NCBI RefSeq assembly: GCF_002760665.1
Contig: NZ_PDOB01000008.1
Location: 1-64,000, forward strand
Length of the DNA stretch: 64,000 bases
Reading direction: 5' to 3'
Source: Massilia psychrophila
Lineage (GTDB): Bacteria > Pseudomonadota > Gammaproteobacteria > Burkholderiales > Burkholderiaceae_D
Part shown: positions 35,298 through 44,462 of the stretch, piece after piece
Layout: the number at the start of each line of letters is the position of its first letter
Position numbering within the stretch: the first letter of the stretch is position 1
Made by a program: the position numbers and the translations under genes
Notes under the pieces: generated by a model
Told to the model about the DNA's origin: nothing
Databases searched by the model: none
Seen by the model: only the letters and a program-made list of their open reading frames with translations

Positions 35298-36155
35298 TTA
35301 GCGTGCCGGGGTGAGCGGGCTTGCGCCAGCCGCCGATGGAAAAAACAGCTGCTGCCCGCCAGGCCTGAACGCGGCGATGCGCTGCTGGCCTTCGCTGGAC
35401 GTGATCCAGTCGATCAGCAATCGCGCGCCCTTGTGGTTGATGTCTTTGTGGCGCGCCGGGTTCACCGCGATGATGCCGTACGGATTGAACATCGACTTGT
35501 CGCCCTCGACGACGATCTGCAGCCCGGTCCTGGCCTTGTAGGCGCCATAGGTCGCGCGGTCGGTCAGCGTGTAGGCCTGCAGTTCGGCCGCCATGTTGAG
35601 CACTTCACCCATGCCCAGGCCCGCCGAGATGTAGCGGGCGCCTGCCGGCATCACGCCGGCCGCCTTCCAGTAATTTTTCTCCATCAGGTCGGTGCCCGAA
35701 TTGTCGCCGCGCGCGATGAATTTGGCGCCGCTCGAAGCGATTTTGCGAAACGCCGCCAGCACGTCGCGCCCGCCGCGCAGCTTGGCCGGGTCCGACACCG
35801 GCCCGGCTACCACGAAGTCGTTGTACATGACGTCGCGCCGGTCGATGCCGTAGCCGTCGGCGACGAATTTGTCTTCCATCGGCCGCGCATGCACCAGCAT
35901 GACGTCGACGTCGCCGTTTTTCGCCAGTTCGAGCGCCTTGCCGGTGCCGACCGAAATGACGTGGACCTTGGCGCCGGTTTTTGCCTCGAACGCGGGCAGC
36001 AGGTAGCCGAGCAGGCCGGAGTTTTCGGTGCTGGTCGTGGTCGACAACCGGATCACATCGGCGGCATCGGCGGCGCCGGCAATGCCCGGCAGCAGAGAAG
36101 AGGCGATTGGCAAAGACGCGGCGATCATGAGGGATAGCAGGGTACGGCGTTTCAT
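35298..36155 (-). CDS. tupA: Tungstate ABC transporter substrate-binding protein
   Basis: A 285-residue periplasmic binding protein. The signal peptide spans about residues 1-28. The TupA hallmark LSTTTSTENSGLLGYLLPAF follows, then DVMLVHARPMEDKFV, ARGDNSGTDLMEKNYW and YTLTDRATYGAYK. TupA binds tungstate far more tightly than molybdate. It is the last gene of fdhD-tupB-tupC-tupA; AAGGAGCC precedes the start. The order, with the binding protein last, is less usual. Confidence 0.9.
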   Translation of the reverse strand: MKRRTLLSLMIAASLPIASSLLPGIAGAADAADVIRLSTTTSTENSGLLGYLLPAFEAKTGAKVHVISVGTGKALELAKNGDVDVMLVHARPMEDKFVADGYGIDRRDVMYNDFVVAGPVSDPAKLRGGRDVLAAFRKIASSGAKFIARGDNSGTDLMEKNYWKAAGVMPAGARYISAGLGMGEVLNMAAELQAYTLTDRATYGAYKARTGLQIVVEGDKSMFNPYGIIAVNPARHKDINHKGARLLIDWITSSEGQQRIAAFRPGGQQLFFPSAAGASPLTPAR

Positions 36156-36186
36156 GCTGGCTCCTTGAAAAATGAAGATAACAGGA

Positions 36187-36840
36187 CTAACGATACTCAA
36201 TGTGCCCATCGCGCAGTTTCAGCCGGCGCACGTTGGCCAGCCCGATCAGGTCGGGGTCGTGGCACGCCATCACCACGCTGCTGCCGGCTGCGATCAAGGT
36301 CGGAATCAGCGCGATGACCTGCTCGCGCGCGGCGCCGTCGAGATTGGCGGTCGGCTCGTCGAGCAGCAGCAGGCGTGGCCGCAGCACCTTGGCGCGCGCC
36401 AGCGCCACGCGCTGCTTCTCGCCGCCCGACAGGCTCACCGGGTCGCTCGCGCGCAGGTGCTCGACGCCGGCCCACGCCATCGCCTGCGCCACCTCGAAGT
36501 CCACCTGCGCTTTCGCCGCGCCGCGCGCGGTCAATCCGTAGCCGATATTGTGCGCCACGCTGGTCGAGAACATGATCGGGTGCTGGTGGACGTAGCCCAC
36601 CGCCTCCCGCATCGCGCCCGGATACGGCGCCAGCGCCAGCGCCTTGCCGTCGAACGACAAGGCCTGAGCCTCAGCTGGCTCAAGGCCGGCCAGCACGCGC
36701 AGCAGGGTGCTCTTGCCGGCGCCATTGACGCCCGTCAGCACGTAGGCGCTGGCGGCCTCCAGGGTGAAGCGCTCGATGTCGAACAACCGGCGTTCGCCGA
36801 ACTGCTTGCGCAGCTTGTCGATGACCAGCAGCGCGCTCAC
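36187..36840 (-). CDS. tupC: Tungstate ABC transporter ATPase
   Basis: A 217-residue ABC ATPase. Walker A is GVNGAGKS (37-44), the signature LSGGEKQRVALARA and Walker B RLLLLDEPTANLD. The start is GTG at 36840, overlapping the tupB stop by 4 nt (GTGA). It energises uptake of tungstate with the permease next to it. It belongs to the short TupC type, without the C-terminal TOBE domain of ModC. Confidence 0.9.
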   Translation of the reverse strand: MSALLVIDKLRKQFGERRLFDIERFTLEAASAYVLTGVNGAGKSTLLRVLAGLEPAEAQALSFDGKALALAPYPGAMREAVGYVHQHPIMFSTSVAHNIGYGLTARGAAKAQVDFEVAQAMAWAGVEHLRASDPVSLSGGEKQRVALARAKVLRPRLLLLDEPTANLDGAAREQVIALIPTLIAAGSSVVMACHDPDLIGLANVRRLKLRDGHIEYR

Positions 36841-37544
36841 GTATGCCCCCGCGCCATGTGGGCGTCACCCTGCAGCAGCATCAGCGCGCCGTTCATCAAC
36901 AGCGCGATCGCCACCAGCACCATGCCGAGCGCGATGCCCTGCGAGAATTCGCCCTTGCTCGTCTCTAACGCGATGGCGGTGGTGATGGTGCGCGTCTCGC
37001 CGGCGATGTTACCGCCCACCATCAGCGCGCAGCCGACTTCCGAGATCACCCGGCCGAAGCCGCTGATGATTGCCGCCATTACGCCGAAGCGCACTTCATG
37101 CAGCACGGTAGCCATCAAGCGCCAGTCTCCCGCGCCATGCGCAATCGCCGTTTCGGCGTAGCGCGGATCGGCCGCCTGCACCGCCGTCAGCGTGAAGGCG
37201 ACCAGTACCGGCATGGCGATGACGAACTGGCCGGCCACCACGCCGGGCTGCGAAAACAGCCAGTTCAGGCCGCCCAGGGGGCCGGCGCGCGACAGCATCA
37301 GGTACAGCAGCAGGCCGATGAGAACGGTCGGCAGCGACAGCGCGGCCTGCGCCAGCCAGATCGCGATGCGGCGCCCGCGAAAGCGGTGCGCGGCGATGGC
37401 GTAGCCGAGCATCACCGCCGGCGGCGTCGCCAGCGCCAGGCCGATCAAGCTCGTTTTAAGGGAAATCCAGATGATGCGCCACAGCGCGGCATCACCCGAC
37501 AGGAGCAGCCCGAACGCCCCGCGGATCGCCTCGAGCAGCGACAT
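36837..37544 (-). CDS. tupB: Tungstate ABC transporter permease
   Basis: A 235-residue inner-membrane permease with about five transmembrane helices. The ABC coupling loop is visible as the EAA-like motif AETAIAHGAGDWRLMATVL. The ending MNGALMLLQGD is family-typical. Its ATG overlaps the fdhD stop (TGATG), so fdhD and tupB are translationally coupled. Confidence 0.9.
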   Translation of the reverse strand: MSLLEAIRGAFGLLLSGDAALWRIIWISLKTSLIGLALATPPAVMLGYAIAAHRFRGRRIAIWLAQAALSLPTVLIGLLLYLMLSRAGPLGGLNWLFSQPGVVAGQFVIAMPVLVAFTLTAVQAADPRYAETAIAHGAGDWRLMATVLHEVRFGVMAAIISGFGRVISEVGCALMVGGNIAGETRTITTAIALETSKGEFSQGIALGMVLVAIALLMNGALMLLQGDAHMARGHT

Positions 37545-38410
37545 CAGGCCGGGCGCGCAGACGGTTCAAACGGTTCTAGCGATTCCGGCTCGAACACGAG
37601 GCGGTGCTGGCCGGCGAGCAGCAGGAAGTGCTTGCCGGAGCAGCGCGACAGCAGCGACATGCCGACCCGTTCGGCCACCATGTGCCCCATCTGGGTGGTG
37701 CCGGAGCGCGACAGCAGGAACGGGATGCCCATCTGGGCGCCCTTCATCACCATCTCGGAAGTAAGCCGGCCGGTGCTATAAAACACCTTGTCGCCGCCGG
37801 CCACGTCGTCGAGCCACATGCGCCCGGCGATCGCATCGACCGCATTGTGGCGGCCGACGTCTTCAAAAAAATACAGCAGTTCGCCCTGGTTGGAAAACAG
37901 CGCGCAGCCGTGCACCGAGCCGGCCTGCTTGTAGATGGATTTCTGGGTGCGGATCTGGTCGACGATCTTGTAGACGACCGACTGGCGCAGGCGCGCGTCA
38001 GGCGGCAGCGCGATCTGGTCGATCTCGTCCATCAGGCCGCCGAACACCGAGCCCTGGCCGCAGCCGGTGGTGACGACTTTTTTGGAGGTGCGCTGCTCGA
38101 CGTCGGCGATGCCGTTACGGGTAACGACGGCGACCGCGTCGACTGCCCAGTCGACCTGCACCGATTCGATTTCCTCGATCGACTTGACCAGCCGCTGGTT
38201 GCGCAGGTAGCCGAGCGTCAGCGCCTCGGGGGCGCCGCCCAGCGTCATCAGGGTGACCAGTTCGCGCTTGTCGACGTACAGCGTCAAGGGACGTTCGGCC
38301 GGAATGGCAATGAGGGAACGGCGGCCGCGCTCATCGACGACTTCGACATCGTGGGTAAGGTTGGCGCTCGCCTGCGACAATTGCGGGCGGAGTAGGGAAA
38401 AAGGCATCAT
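37544..38410 (-). CDS. fdhD: Formate dehydrogenase accessory sulfurtransferase FdhD
   Basis: A 288-residue sulfurtransferase passing sulfur from IscS to the Mo/W cofactor of formate dehydrogenase. The active-site region KVVTTGCGQGSVFGG carries Cys117. Conserved blocks YFFEDVGRHNAVDAIAG and FYSTGRLTSEMVMKGA follow. The start is uncertain: ATG 38410 or 38407 fit the family, but AAGGAG lies 19 nt away; the frame is open to 38455. Coupling with tungstate uptake suggests a tungsten-dependent formate dehydrogenase, whose structural genes are not in the window. Confidence 0.92.
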   Translation of the reverse strand: MMPFSLLRPQLSQASANLTHDVEVVDERGRRSLIAIPAERPLTLYVDKRELVTLMTLGGAPEALTLGYLRNQRLVKSIEEIESVQVDWAVDAVAVVTRNGIADVEQRTSKKVVTTGCGQGSVFGGLMDEIDQIALPPDARLRQSVVYKIVDQIRTQKSIYKQAGSVHGCALFSNQGELLYFFEDVGRHNAVDAIAGRMWLDDVAGGDKVFYSTGRLTSEMVMKGAQMGIPFLLSRSGTTQMGHMVAERVGMSLLSRCSGKHFLLLAGQHRLVFEPESLEPFEPSARPA

Positions 38411-38499
38411 GCGCGATATTGTGCCATATCTCCTTTGCAGGGACAGGGCGGACACTGGAAGGAATTGGGAAATACTGGCCGAAGATGGATCGGTCGGCG

Positions 38500-38537
38500 C
38501 TGCGCCGGGCTCAGGTCATGCCGTGAGCCCGGCGCAG
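38500..38537. terminator. Strong 14-bp hairpin between the OFA carrier and fdhD
   Basis: CTGCGCCGGGCTCA (38500-38513) pairs perfectly with TGAGCCCGGCGCAG (38524-38537) around a 10-base loop. A T run (TTTTG) follows on the plus strand only, while both flanking genes are on the minus strand. It may work as a Rho-assisted terminator, an attenuator or an RNA-processing barrier. Confidence 0.55.
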
Positions 38538-38587
38538 TTTTGTGGGTTTCTGCGAGATTCTGATCGTTGCCGATCAGGTCAACAGCT

Positions 38588-40219
38588 TTACTTGAACAGA
38601 ATCACCGCTTTTTGCACGGTGATGCCGATGCCGATCGCCAGAGGGATGCCGACTGCCGCCCAGGCGAGCACGACCAGCGCCGGGCTGGTAGCGCTGACGC
38701 CGTTGCCGGAGTTGTCGCCATTGCCATTCGCACTGACCGAATCGCGCTCATGGGCCAGCTTGCGCTCGGCAGCCAGTTCCTGCTCGTTCATGAAATGCTT
38801 GTCGGCAATTGGACGCACCAGTGCGTTGCAGACCAGGCCAGCCAGGATCAGCGCGGCCAGCACGTACATCGTCACGTCATAGGCTTGCGCCTTCGGCACG
38901 CCGTTGGCGATCTGGTATTCGCGGATGTAATTGACCAGCACCGGGCCGAGCACGCCGGCAGTTGCCCACGCGGTCAGGATGCGGCCGTGGATGGCGCCGA
39001 CGTTCTGGGTGCCGAACAGGTCGGCAATATAGGCCGGGATGGTGGCAAAACCGCCGCCGTACATCGACAGGATCACGCAGAACGAGGCGACGAAGAACGC
39101 CAGCTGGGCCTTGTGGGCGAAGGTCGGAATCGCAGCATACAGCGCCAGCCCGACGATAAAGAACACGAAGTAGGTGTTCTTGCGGCCGATGTAGTCCGAG
39201 CAGCTGGCCCAGACGAAGCGCCCGCCGATGTTGAACAGCGACAGCAGGCCGGTGAAGCCGGCAGCGATTGCCGCGATCTGGCCTTTTTGCGCCAGCGACA
39301 GGTCATTGAAAGGAATGTCGACGCCAATCAGCGCGCCGCCAAACACTTCCTGCAGCAACGGTGACGACATGCCGAGGATACCGATACCGGCCGATACGTT
39401 CAGCATCAACACGCCCCACAGCAGCCAGAACTGCGGAATGCCCCAGACCCGGCTGACGTGCACGTGGCGGCTGGTGATCATGGAATTGCCCGCCTTGGTT
39501 GGCGCGGTCCAGCCGGCCGGCTTCCAGCCCGACGCCGGCACCCGGTAGCCGAGCGCGCCGGCCATCATGAACACGAAATAGATCGCAGCCATCGCCAGGA
39601 AGGTCTGCCAGGCGCCGACCGATTCCGGGGTGGCGAAAAACTTCATCAGCGCAACAGCCAGTGGCGCGCCGATCATGGCGCCGCCGCCAAAGCCCATGAT
39701 GGCCATGCCGGTGGCCATGCCACGGCGGTCAGGAAACCATTTGATCAGGGTCGACACCGGCGAAATGTAGCCGAGGCCAAGACCGAAGCCGCCGATCACG
39801 CCCGAGCCGAGCCACATCAGCCAGATCTGGTGGGTGTAGATGCCCAAGGCAGAAATGACCAGGCCGCCGCACCAGCACACTGCGGCGACGACACCGGCCT
39901 TGCGCGGACCGGCGTGTTCCAGCCAGCCGCCGAACAGCGCCGCGGACAGGCCAAGGAACACGAAAAACAGCGAATACATCCAGCCCAGCATGGAAATTTT
40001 CCAGTCGCAGCCGGTAGCGGTAATCTGCGCGAAAAAGCCCATGTCGGCGCTACACGCGATCGACTGGGTCAGGCCGATGGCGCGCGACAGCGGCAGCCAG
40101 AACACTGAAAAACCATACGCCATGCCGATGCACAGGTGAATTGCCAGTGCTGCTGGCGGTACCAGCCAGCGGTTAAAACCCGGCCCGGCAATCGTGCGTT
40201 CTTTATCAAGAAAAGACAT
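38588..40219 (-). CDS. MFS transporter, oxalate/formate antiporter (OFA) family
   Basis: A 543-residue inner-membrane carrier with about 12 core helices and a hydrophilic C-terminal segment (about 480-510) before a last hydrophobic helix. OFA-family features are IHLCIGMAYGFSVFWLPLSR, GGFGLGLGYISPVSTLIKWF with PDRRGMATGMAIMGFGGGA, and FNIGGRFVWASCSDYIGRKN. It probably exchanges carboxylates such as oxalate and formate. Its position upstream of fdhD-tup on the same strand favours formate or oxalate, but the family also contains pyruvate and other carriers. Confidence 0.88.
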   Translation of the reverse strand: MSFLDKERTIAGPGFNRWLVPPAALAIHLCIGMAYGFSVFWLPLSRAIGLTQSIACSADMGFFAQITATGCDWKISMLGWMYSLFFVFLGLSAALFGGWLEHAGPRKAGVVAAVCWCGGLVISALGIYTHQIWLMWLGSGVIGGFGLGLGYISPVSTLIKWFPDRRGMATGMAIMGFGGGAMIGAPLAVALMKFFATPESVGAWQTFLAMAAIYFVFMMAGALGYRVPASGWKPAGWTAPTKAGNSMITSRHVHVSRVWGIPQFWLLWGVLMLNVSAGIGILGMSSPLLQEVFGGALIGVDIPFNDLSLAQKGQIAAIAAGFTGLLSLFNIGGRFVWASCSDYIGRKNTYFVFFIVGLALYAAIPTFAHKAQLAFFVASFCVILSMYGGGFATIPAYIADLFGTQNVGAIHGRILTAWATAGVLGPVLVNYIREYQIANGVPKAQAYDVTMYVLAALILAGLVCNALVRPIADKHFMNEQELAAERKLAHERDSVSANGNGDNSGNGVSATSPALVVLAWAAVGIPLAIGIGITVQKAVILFK

Positions 40220-40547
40220 TATTTACTCATAATTTTTTATAAAAACAACAATATGCAAATAAAAGCATATTGCACCCCCAACTTTTTTGTGGCCCGAGAG
40301 TACCACGGTCCGGCATGTTTTGTGCACTTCATCGACATACGCAGTTGCCGGCGATGGCAAATTACGGTCCACGACAGTGGCAGGACCTGAGCGCAGACGG
40401 TCTGCGTGTGCCTTGCAAATTCATGTTTTGAAAAGCAATTGACAAGGCATCAACGGATTGGCACACTTGGCCCGACCATGCGAACCAAGGGTGAACCATC
40501 AACGCTGGGGACACGCCGAGTACTTCCATGATGCCAGCCACACACCG
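40220..40547. other. Divergent intergenic region
   Basis: About 330 bases between the OFA carrier (minus) and the acyl-CoA dehydrogenase operon (plus). The left third is AT-rich and holds the inverted repeat at 40249-40272. On the plus strand TTGACA at 40439-40444 is a possible -35 element, but the matching -10 is poor. Confidence 0.5.
40249..40272. promoter_or_regulatory. Inverted repeat upstream of the OFA carrier
   Basis: CAATATGC (40249-40256) and GCATATTG (40265-40272) are perfect 8-bp arms around an A-rich 8-base loop, 30 bases from the start codon of the carrier and overlapping its likely promoter. A repressor or activator operator is likely; the protein is unknown. Confidence 0.5.
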
Positions 40548-41702
40548 ATGATCCGCGACCAAGAAACCCTCCAGCTCCTCCTCGACAGTGTTTCGCGTTT
40601 CGTGCGCGACGTACTGGTGCCCAACGAAAACCTGGTTGCCGAGACCGACGAAATGCCGCCAGCGATCGTGGCGCAGATGCGCACGCTCGGCCTGTTTGGC
40701 CTGTCGATCCCCGAGCAGTACGGCGGCCTGCAGCTGACGATGGAGGAAGAAGTGCGCGTCGCGTTTGAAATCGCCCGTGCCTCGCCCGCCTTTCGCTCGC
40801 TGATCGGCACCAACAACGGCATCGGCTCGCAAGGCATCGTCATCGACGGCACGGAGCAGCAAAAGCAGCATTACCTGCCCAAACTGGCGGCCGGCGACAT
40901 CATCGGCGCGTTTGCGCTGACCGAGCCGGGGTCCGGTTCCGACGCGGCGTCGCTGCGCACCAGCGCCGTGCGCGACGGCGACTTCTATATCCTCAACGGC
41001 AGCAAGCGCTACATCACCAACGCGCCCGAAGCGGGCATCTTCACCGTCATGGCGCGCACCGATCCGGCCAAGCGCGGCGCCGGCGCGATCTCGGCCTTCA
41101 TCGTCGAGAAAGACACGCCCGGGCTGTCGCTGGGCAAAATCGACAGGAAAATGGGGCAGCGCGGCGCCCACACCTGCGACGTCCATTTCGACAACTGCCG
41201 CGTGCCGGCGGCGAACCTGATCGGCGCCAAGGAAGGGGTCGGCTTCAAGACGGCCATGAAGGTGCTCGACAAGGGCCGGCTGCACATCGCCGCGGTGTGC
41301 GTCGGCGCGGCCGAACGGATGCTCGACGACGCGCTGCGCTACGCAATGGAGCGCCAGCAGTTCGGCCAGCCGATCGTTCAATTCCAGCTGATCCAGGCGA
41401 TGCTGGCCGACAGCAAAACGGAGATCTACGCCGCCCGCTGCATGGTAATCGATTGCGCCCGCATGCGCGACGACGGCGCCGACGTCGCGCTCGAGGCGTC
41501 GTGCTGCAAGCTGTTCGCCTCCGAGATGTGCGGCCGCGTGGCCGACCGCTCGGTGCAGATCCACGGCGGCGCCGGCTACATCGCCGACTACGCGGCCGAA
41601 CGCTTCTACCGCGACGTGCGCCTGTTCCGTATTTACGAGGGCACGTCGCAGATCCAGCAGATCGTCATCGCCCGCAACATGATCCGGGCGGCGCAGAAGT
41701 GA
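40548..41702 (+). CDS. Acyl-CoA dehydrogenase
   Basis: A 384-residue FAD enzyme making the alpha-beta double bond of an acyl-CoA. FAD-binding blocks AFALTEPGSGSDAASLRT and LNGSKRYITNAP, the helix QFGQPIVQFQLIQAMLAD and the catalytic Glu364 in YEGTSQIQQIV are all present. ATG 40548 starts MIRDQETLQLLLDSV; an extension to 40458 has no support. It opens an operon with a CoA ligase and a Liv-type importer, so it probably acts on the CoA thioester of the imported acid. Chain type is not predictable from sequence alone. Confidence 0.92.
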   Translation: MIRDQETLQLLLDSVSRFVRDVLVPNENLVAETDEMPPAIVAQMRTLGLFGLSIPEQYGGLQLTMEEEVRVAFEIARASPAFRSLIGTNNGIGSQGIVIDGTEQQKQHYLPKLAAGDIIGAFALTEPGSGSDAASLRTSAVRDGDFYILNGSKRYITNAPEAGIFTVMARTDPAKRGAGAISAFIVEKDTPGLSLGKIDRKMGQRGAHTCDVHFDNCRVPAANLIGAKEGVGFKTAMKVLDKGRLHIAAVCVGAAERMLDDALRYAMERQQFGQPIVQFQLIQAMLADSKTEIYAARCMVIDCARMRDDGADVALEASCCKLFASEMCGRVADRSVQIHGGAGYIADYAAERFYRDVRLFRIYEGTSQIQQIVIARNMIRAAQK

Positions 41703-41712
41703 TGAAGTGGTC

Positions 41713-43284
41713 ATGAATACCCCTGCGCTGGCAGGCGCCCTGCCCGCCCGCATCTGCGCCATCGTGCGCGCGCAGGCCGCGCGCACGCCCCATTCGCCGG
41801 CCCTGCATCAGGCTGGCCGCAGCTGCAGCTACGCCGAGCTGGCGATGCAGGTCGACGCGCATGCGGCGCTGTTGCGCCAGCTCGGCGTGCGCGCCGGCGA
41901 CCGGGTGATGGTGATCGGCGAAAACTGCGTCGCTCAGGTCGCTTTGATTTTCGCGGCGGCCGAACTCGACGCCTGGATCGTCAACGTCAACGCCCGCCTG
42001 TCGCACGCGGAAGTGGCGACCATTCGCCAGCACAGCGGCGCGCGGCGCGTGCTGTACCTGGTCGCCGATTCAGCCGAAGCCGGGATGCACGCCAAGCGCG
42101 ACGCCGCCGCCGCGATCGGGGGCATGGCCGGCTTGTCCGCCGGCCCGCTGAACCAGCAATGCAGCGCCGAACCGGTAGAGCCAGGCAACGGCCAGGTCGC
42201 CGCCCTGATCTATACCACCGGCACCACCGGCCAGCCGAAGGGGGTGATGCTGACGCACCGCAACCTGCTCTTCATCGCCGCCGTGTCGAGCACCCTGCGC
42301 GGCCTGGCGCCGCAAGACCGCGCTTACGGCGTGCTGCCGATCTCGCATGTCTACGGCCTGGCGTCGGTCATGCTCGGCACCTTGTACGCGGGCGCCTGCC
42401 TGTATCTGTCACCACGTTTTTCCAGCGCCGCCATGCTGCGCGCCATCAGCGAAGACAAGCTGACGATTTTGCAGGGCGTGCCGGCGATGTACGCACGGCT
42501 GGTAGAACTGACGGCGCCGCTGCCGGCGCCGCTCGCTTCAACGCTACGCTTCATCTACGCCGGCGGCTCGCCGCTCGACCCGAACCTGAAACAGCAGGTC
42601 GAGCAGCTGCTTGGGCTGCCACTGCATAACGGCTACGGCATGACCGAAAGCGCGCCGACCATCAGCCAGACCAGGCTCGATGCGCCGCGCGCCGACACCT
42701 CGGTCGGCACCGCCATTCCCGGCGTCGAGGTGCGCATCGTCGACGCCGGCGGCGCCGGCGTCAACCTTGGCGACACCGGCGAACTGTGGGTGCGCGGCCC
42801 GAACGTCATGCGCGGGTATTACCGCGACCCGGCGCAAACAGCGGCGACAATGCGCCCCGGCGGCTGGCTCAATACCGGCGACATGGCGCGCCAGGACAGC
42901 GATGGCGCCCTGTTCATCGTCGGGCGCACCAAGGAGTTGATCATCCGCTCGGGCTTCAATGTCTATCCGCTGGAGGTGGAGACGGTGCTCAACGCCCACC
43001 CCGGCGTGATCCAGTCGGCGGTGGTGGGGCGCAATGTGGGCGCCGGCAACGAAGAGGTGGTGGCGTTCGTCGAAGCGGACTGCGGCAATCCACCAGGCCC
43101 GCAGGAATTGCATCACTACCTGGCAGAACGCCTGTCGGCCTACAAGTGCCCGTCCGAGATCGTGATCATGGCGGCGCTGCCGGCGGCGGCGACCGGAAAA
43201 ATTTTGAAAGGCCAGTTGAAAGCACTGGCGCAAAGCATGCCACCAAATGAAGTCACACAAAATGACACCACAGGAGACACATGA
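41713..43284 (+). CDS. AMP-forming acyl-CoA synthetase
   Basis: A 523-residue adenylate-forming enzyme. The ATP loop YTTGTTGQPKGVMLTHRN is at 167-184. GYGMTESAPT, the hinge region (FIVGRTKELIIRSGFNVYP) and the C-terminal Lys in AATGKILKGQL are present. It activates a carboxylic acid as CoA ester. The ATG lies 10 nt after the dehydrogenase stop; a GTG 6 nt earlier is possible. Its stop overlaps the start of the binding-protein gene (ATGA). Confidence 0.92.
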   Translation: MNTPALAGALPARICAIVRAQAARTPHSPALHQAGRSCSYAELAMQVDAHAALLRQLGVRAGDRVMVIGENCVAQVALIFAAAELDAWIVNVNARLSHAEVATIRQHSGARRVLYLVADSAEAGMHAKRDAAAAIGGMAGLSAGPLNQQCSAEPVEPGNGQVAALIYTTGTTGQPKGVMLTHRNLLFIAAVSSTLRGLAPQDRAYGVLPISHVYGLASVMLGTLYAGACLYLSPRFSSAAMLRAISEDKLTILQGVPAMYARLVELTAPLPAPLASTLRFIYAGGSPLDPNLKQQVEQLLGLPLHNGYGMTESAPTISQTRLDAPRADTSVGTAIPGVEVRIVDAGGAGVNLGDTGELWVRGPNVMRGYYRDPAQTAATMRPGGWLNTGDMARQDSDGALFIVGRTKELIIRSGFNVYPLEVETVLNAHPGVIQSAVVGRNVGAGNEEVVAFVEADCGNPPGPQELHHYLAERLSAYKCPSEIVIMAALPAAATGKILKGQLKALAQSMPPNEVTQNDTTGDT

Positions 43285-44456
43285 TGACGACCAGGTTCAA
43301 GCTTATCGGGCTGGCAGCCCTTGCTTCGGCAGCACTGATGGGTGGCGGCAGCGCCGGCGCTGAAGAGATCAAGGTCGGCGCCGAGCTGCCGCTGACCGGG
43401 TCGCTGGCAAGGGTCGGCGCCGGCATGCAGGAAGGAATCATGGTCGCGGCCGACGTATTCAACAAGACCAACGGCAAGCACACCATCAAGATCATCACCA
43501 TCGACGACGAGTCGGCGCCGGCCAAGGCCATCGCCGCGGTCGAAAAGCTGGCCAGCGACGGTGTCGTCGCGATCACCGGCGGCTACGGCAGCAACAACAT
43601 CTCGCCGGCGTCGGACGCCGCCAACAAACTCGGCCTGGTCTACATCACCTCCGGCGGCGTCGACGACAGCCTGGTCAACGCCGGGCGCAAGAATTTTTTC
43701 CGCATCAATAACTCGGCCGGTTACGAAAAAGCGATGGTCGGCATGCTCGGCGACGTCGGTGCCAAATCGGTCTCGATCGTCTATTCGACCAAGGACGCCA
43801 CCGCCAACCTGGCCAAGGACGTCGAAACGGCGCTGGCCGCCAAGGGCGTCAAGGTGACGATGCACTCGTTCGATCCGGCGATCACCGACTTCAAGCCGAT
43901 CATCAACAAGATCAAGATCCAGGACAAGTCGGAAGTGATCGCGATGGTCGGCTACGAGAACGACTACGTCGGCATCCTGCGCGCCGCGCGGGTGCTCAAA
44001 CCCGCCGTCAAGGCCATGGTCGGGGTCTGGTCGCTCGCCACCCCGAAAATGGCGTCCGATTTTCCGGACCTGATGCCGAACGTGTACGGCACCGCCCTGC
44101 TGCCGTTCCCGGCCCAATTCAAGACCGCCGACGGCAAGGCCTTCGCCGATGCCTACAAGGCGCTGTACAAAAAAGAGCCGGATTACCTGGGCCAGTTCGG
44201 CTACGTCCAATCGATGCTGCTGTTCGAAGCGATCGCCCGCGCAGCCGACAAGGGCACGCTCAAGAAAGGCGGCGTCGCCGAAGAGATGCGCAAGACCGAC
44301 CGCGAGACCCTGATCGGCCGCGTGCAGTTCAGCGCCAACGGCGACAACCTGAACTTCGTGCACCGCATGGGCCAGCATCAGGACAAGAAAATCGTCATCG
44401 TCTGGCCGAAGGAAACCGCCACCGGCAAGCTGGCCTATCCGGCCACGCCCTGGTAA
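43281..44456 (+). CDS. Liv-type ABC transporter substrate-binding protein
   Basis: A 391-residue periplasmic binding protein of the branched-chain amino acid/amide family. The signal peptide ends near GSAGA (about 27). The type-I fold begins EEIKVGAELPLTGSLA; markers VAADVFNKTNG, TGGYGSNNISPASDAAN and YLGQFGYVQSML follow. AGGAG lies 4 nt before ATG 43281 and 7 nt before ATG 43284, so either may start. Linked to a CoA ligase and an acyl-CoA dehydrogenase, it more likely binds a carboxylic or aromatic acid than an amino acid (inference). Confidence 0.9.
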   Translation: MMTTRFKLIGLAALASAALMGGGSAGAEEIKVGAELPLTGSLARVGAGMQEGIMVAADVFNKTNGKHTIKIITIDDESAPAKAIAAVEKLASDGVVAITGGYGSNNISPASDAANKLGLVYITSGGVDDSLVNAGRKNFFRINNSAGYEKAMVGMLGDVGAKSVSIVYSTKDATANLAKDVETALAAKGVKVTMHSFDPAITDFKPIINKIKIQDKSEVIAMVGYENDYVGILRAARVLKPAVKAMVGVWSLATPKMASDFPDLMPNVYGTALLPFPAQFKTADGKAFADAYKALYKKEPDYLGQFGYVQSMLLFEAIARAADKGTLKKGGVAEEMRKTDRETLIGRVQFSANGDNLNFVHRMGQHQDKKIVIVWPKETATGKLAYPATPW

Positions 44457-44462
44457 GCCGGC

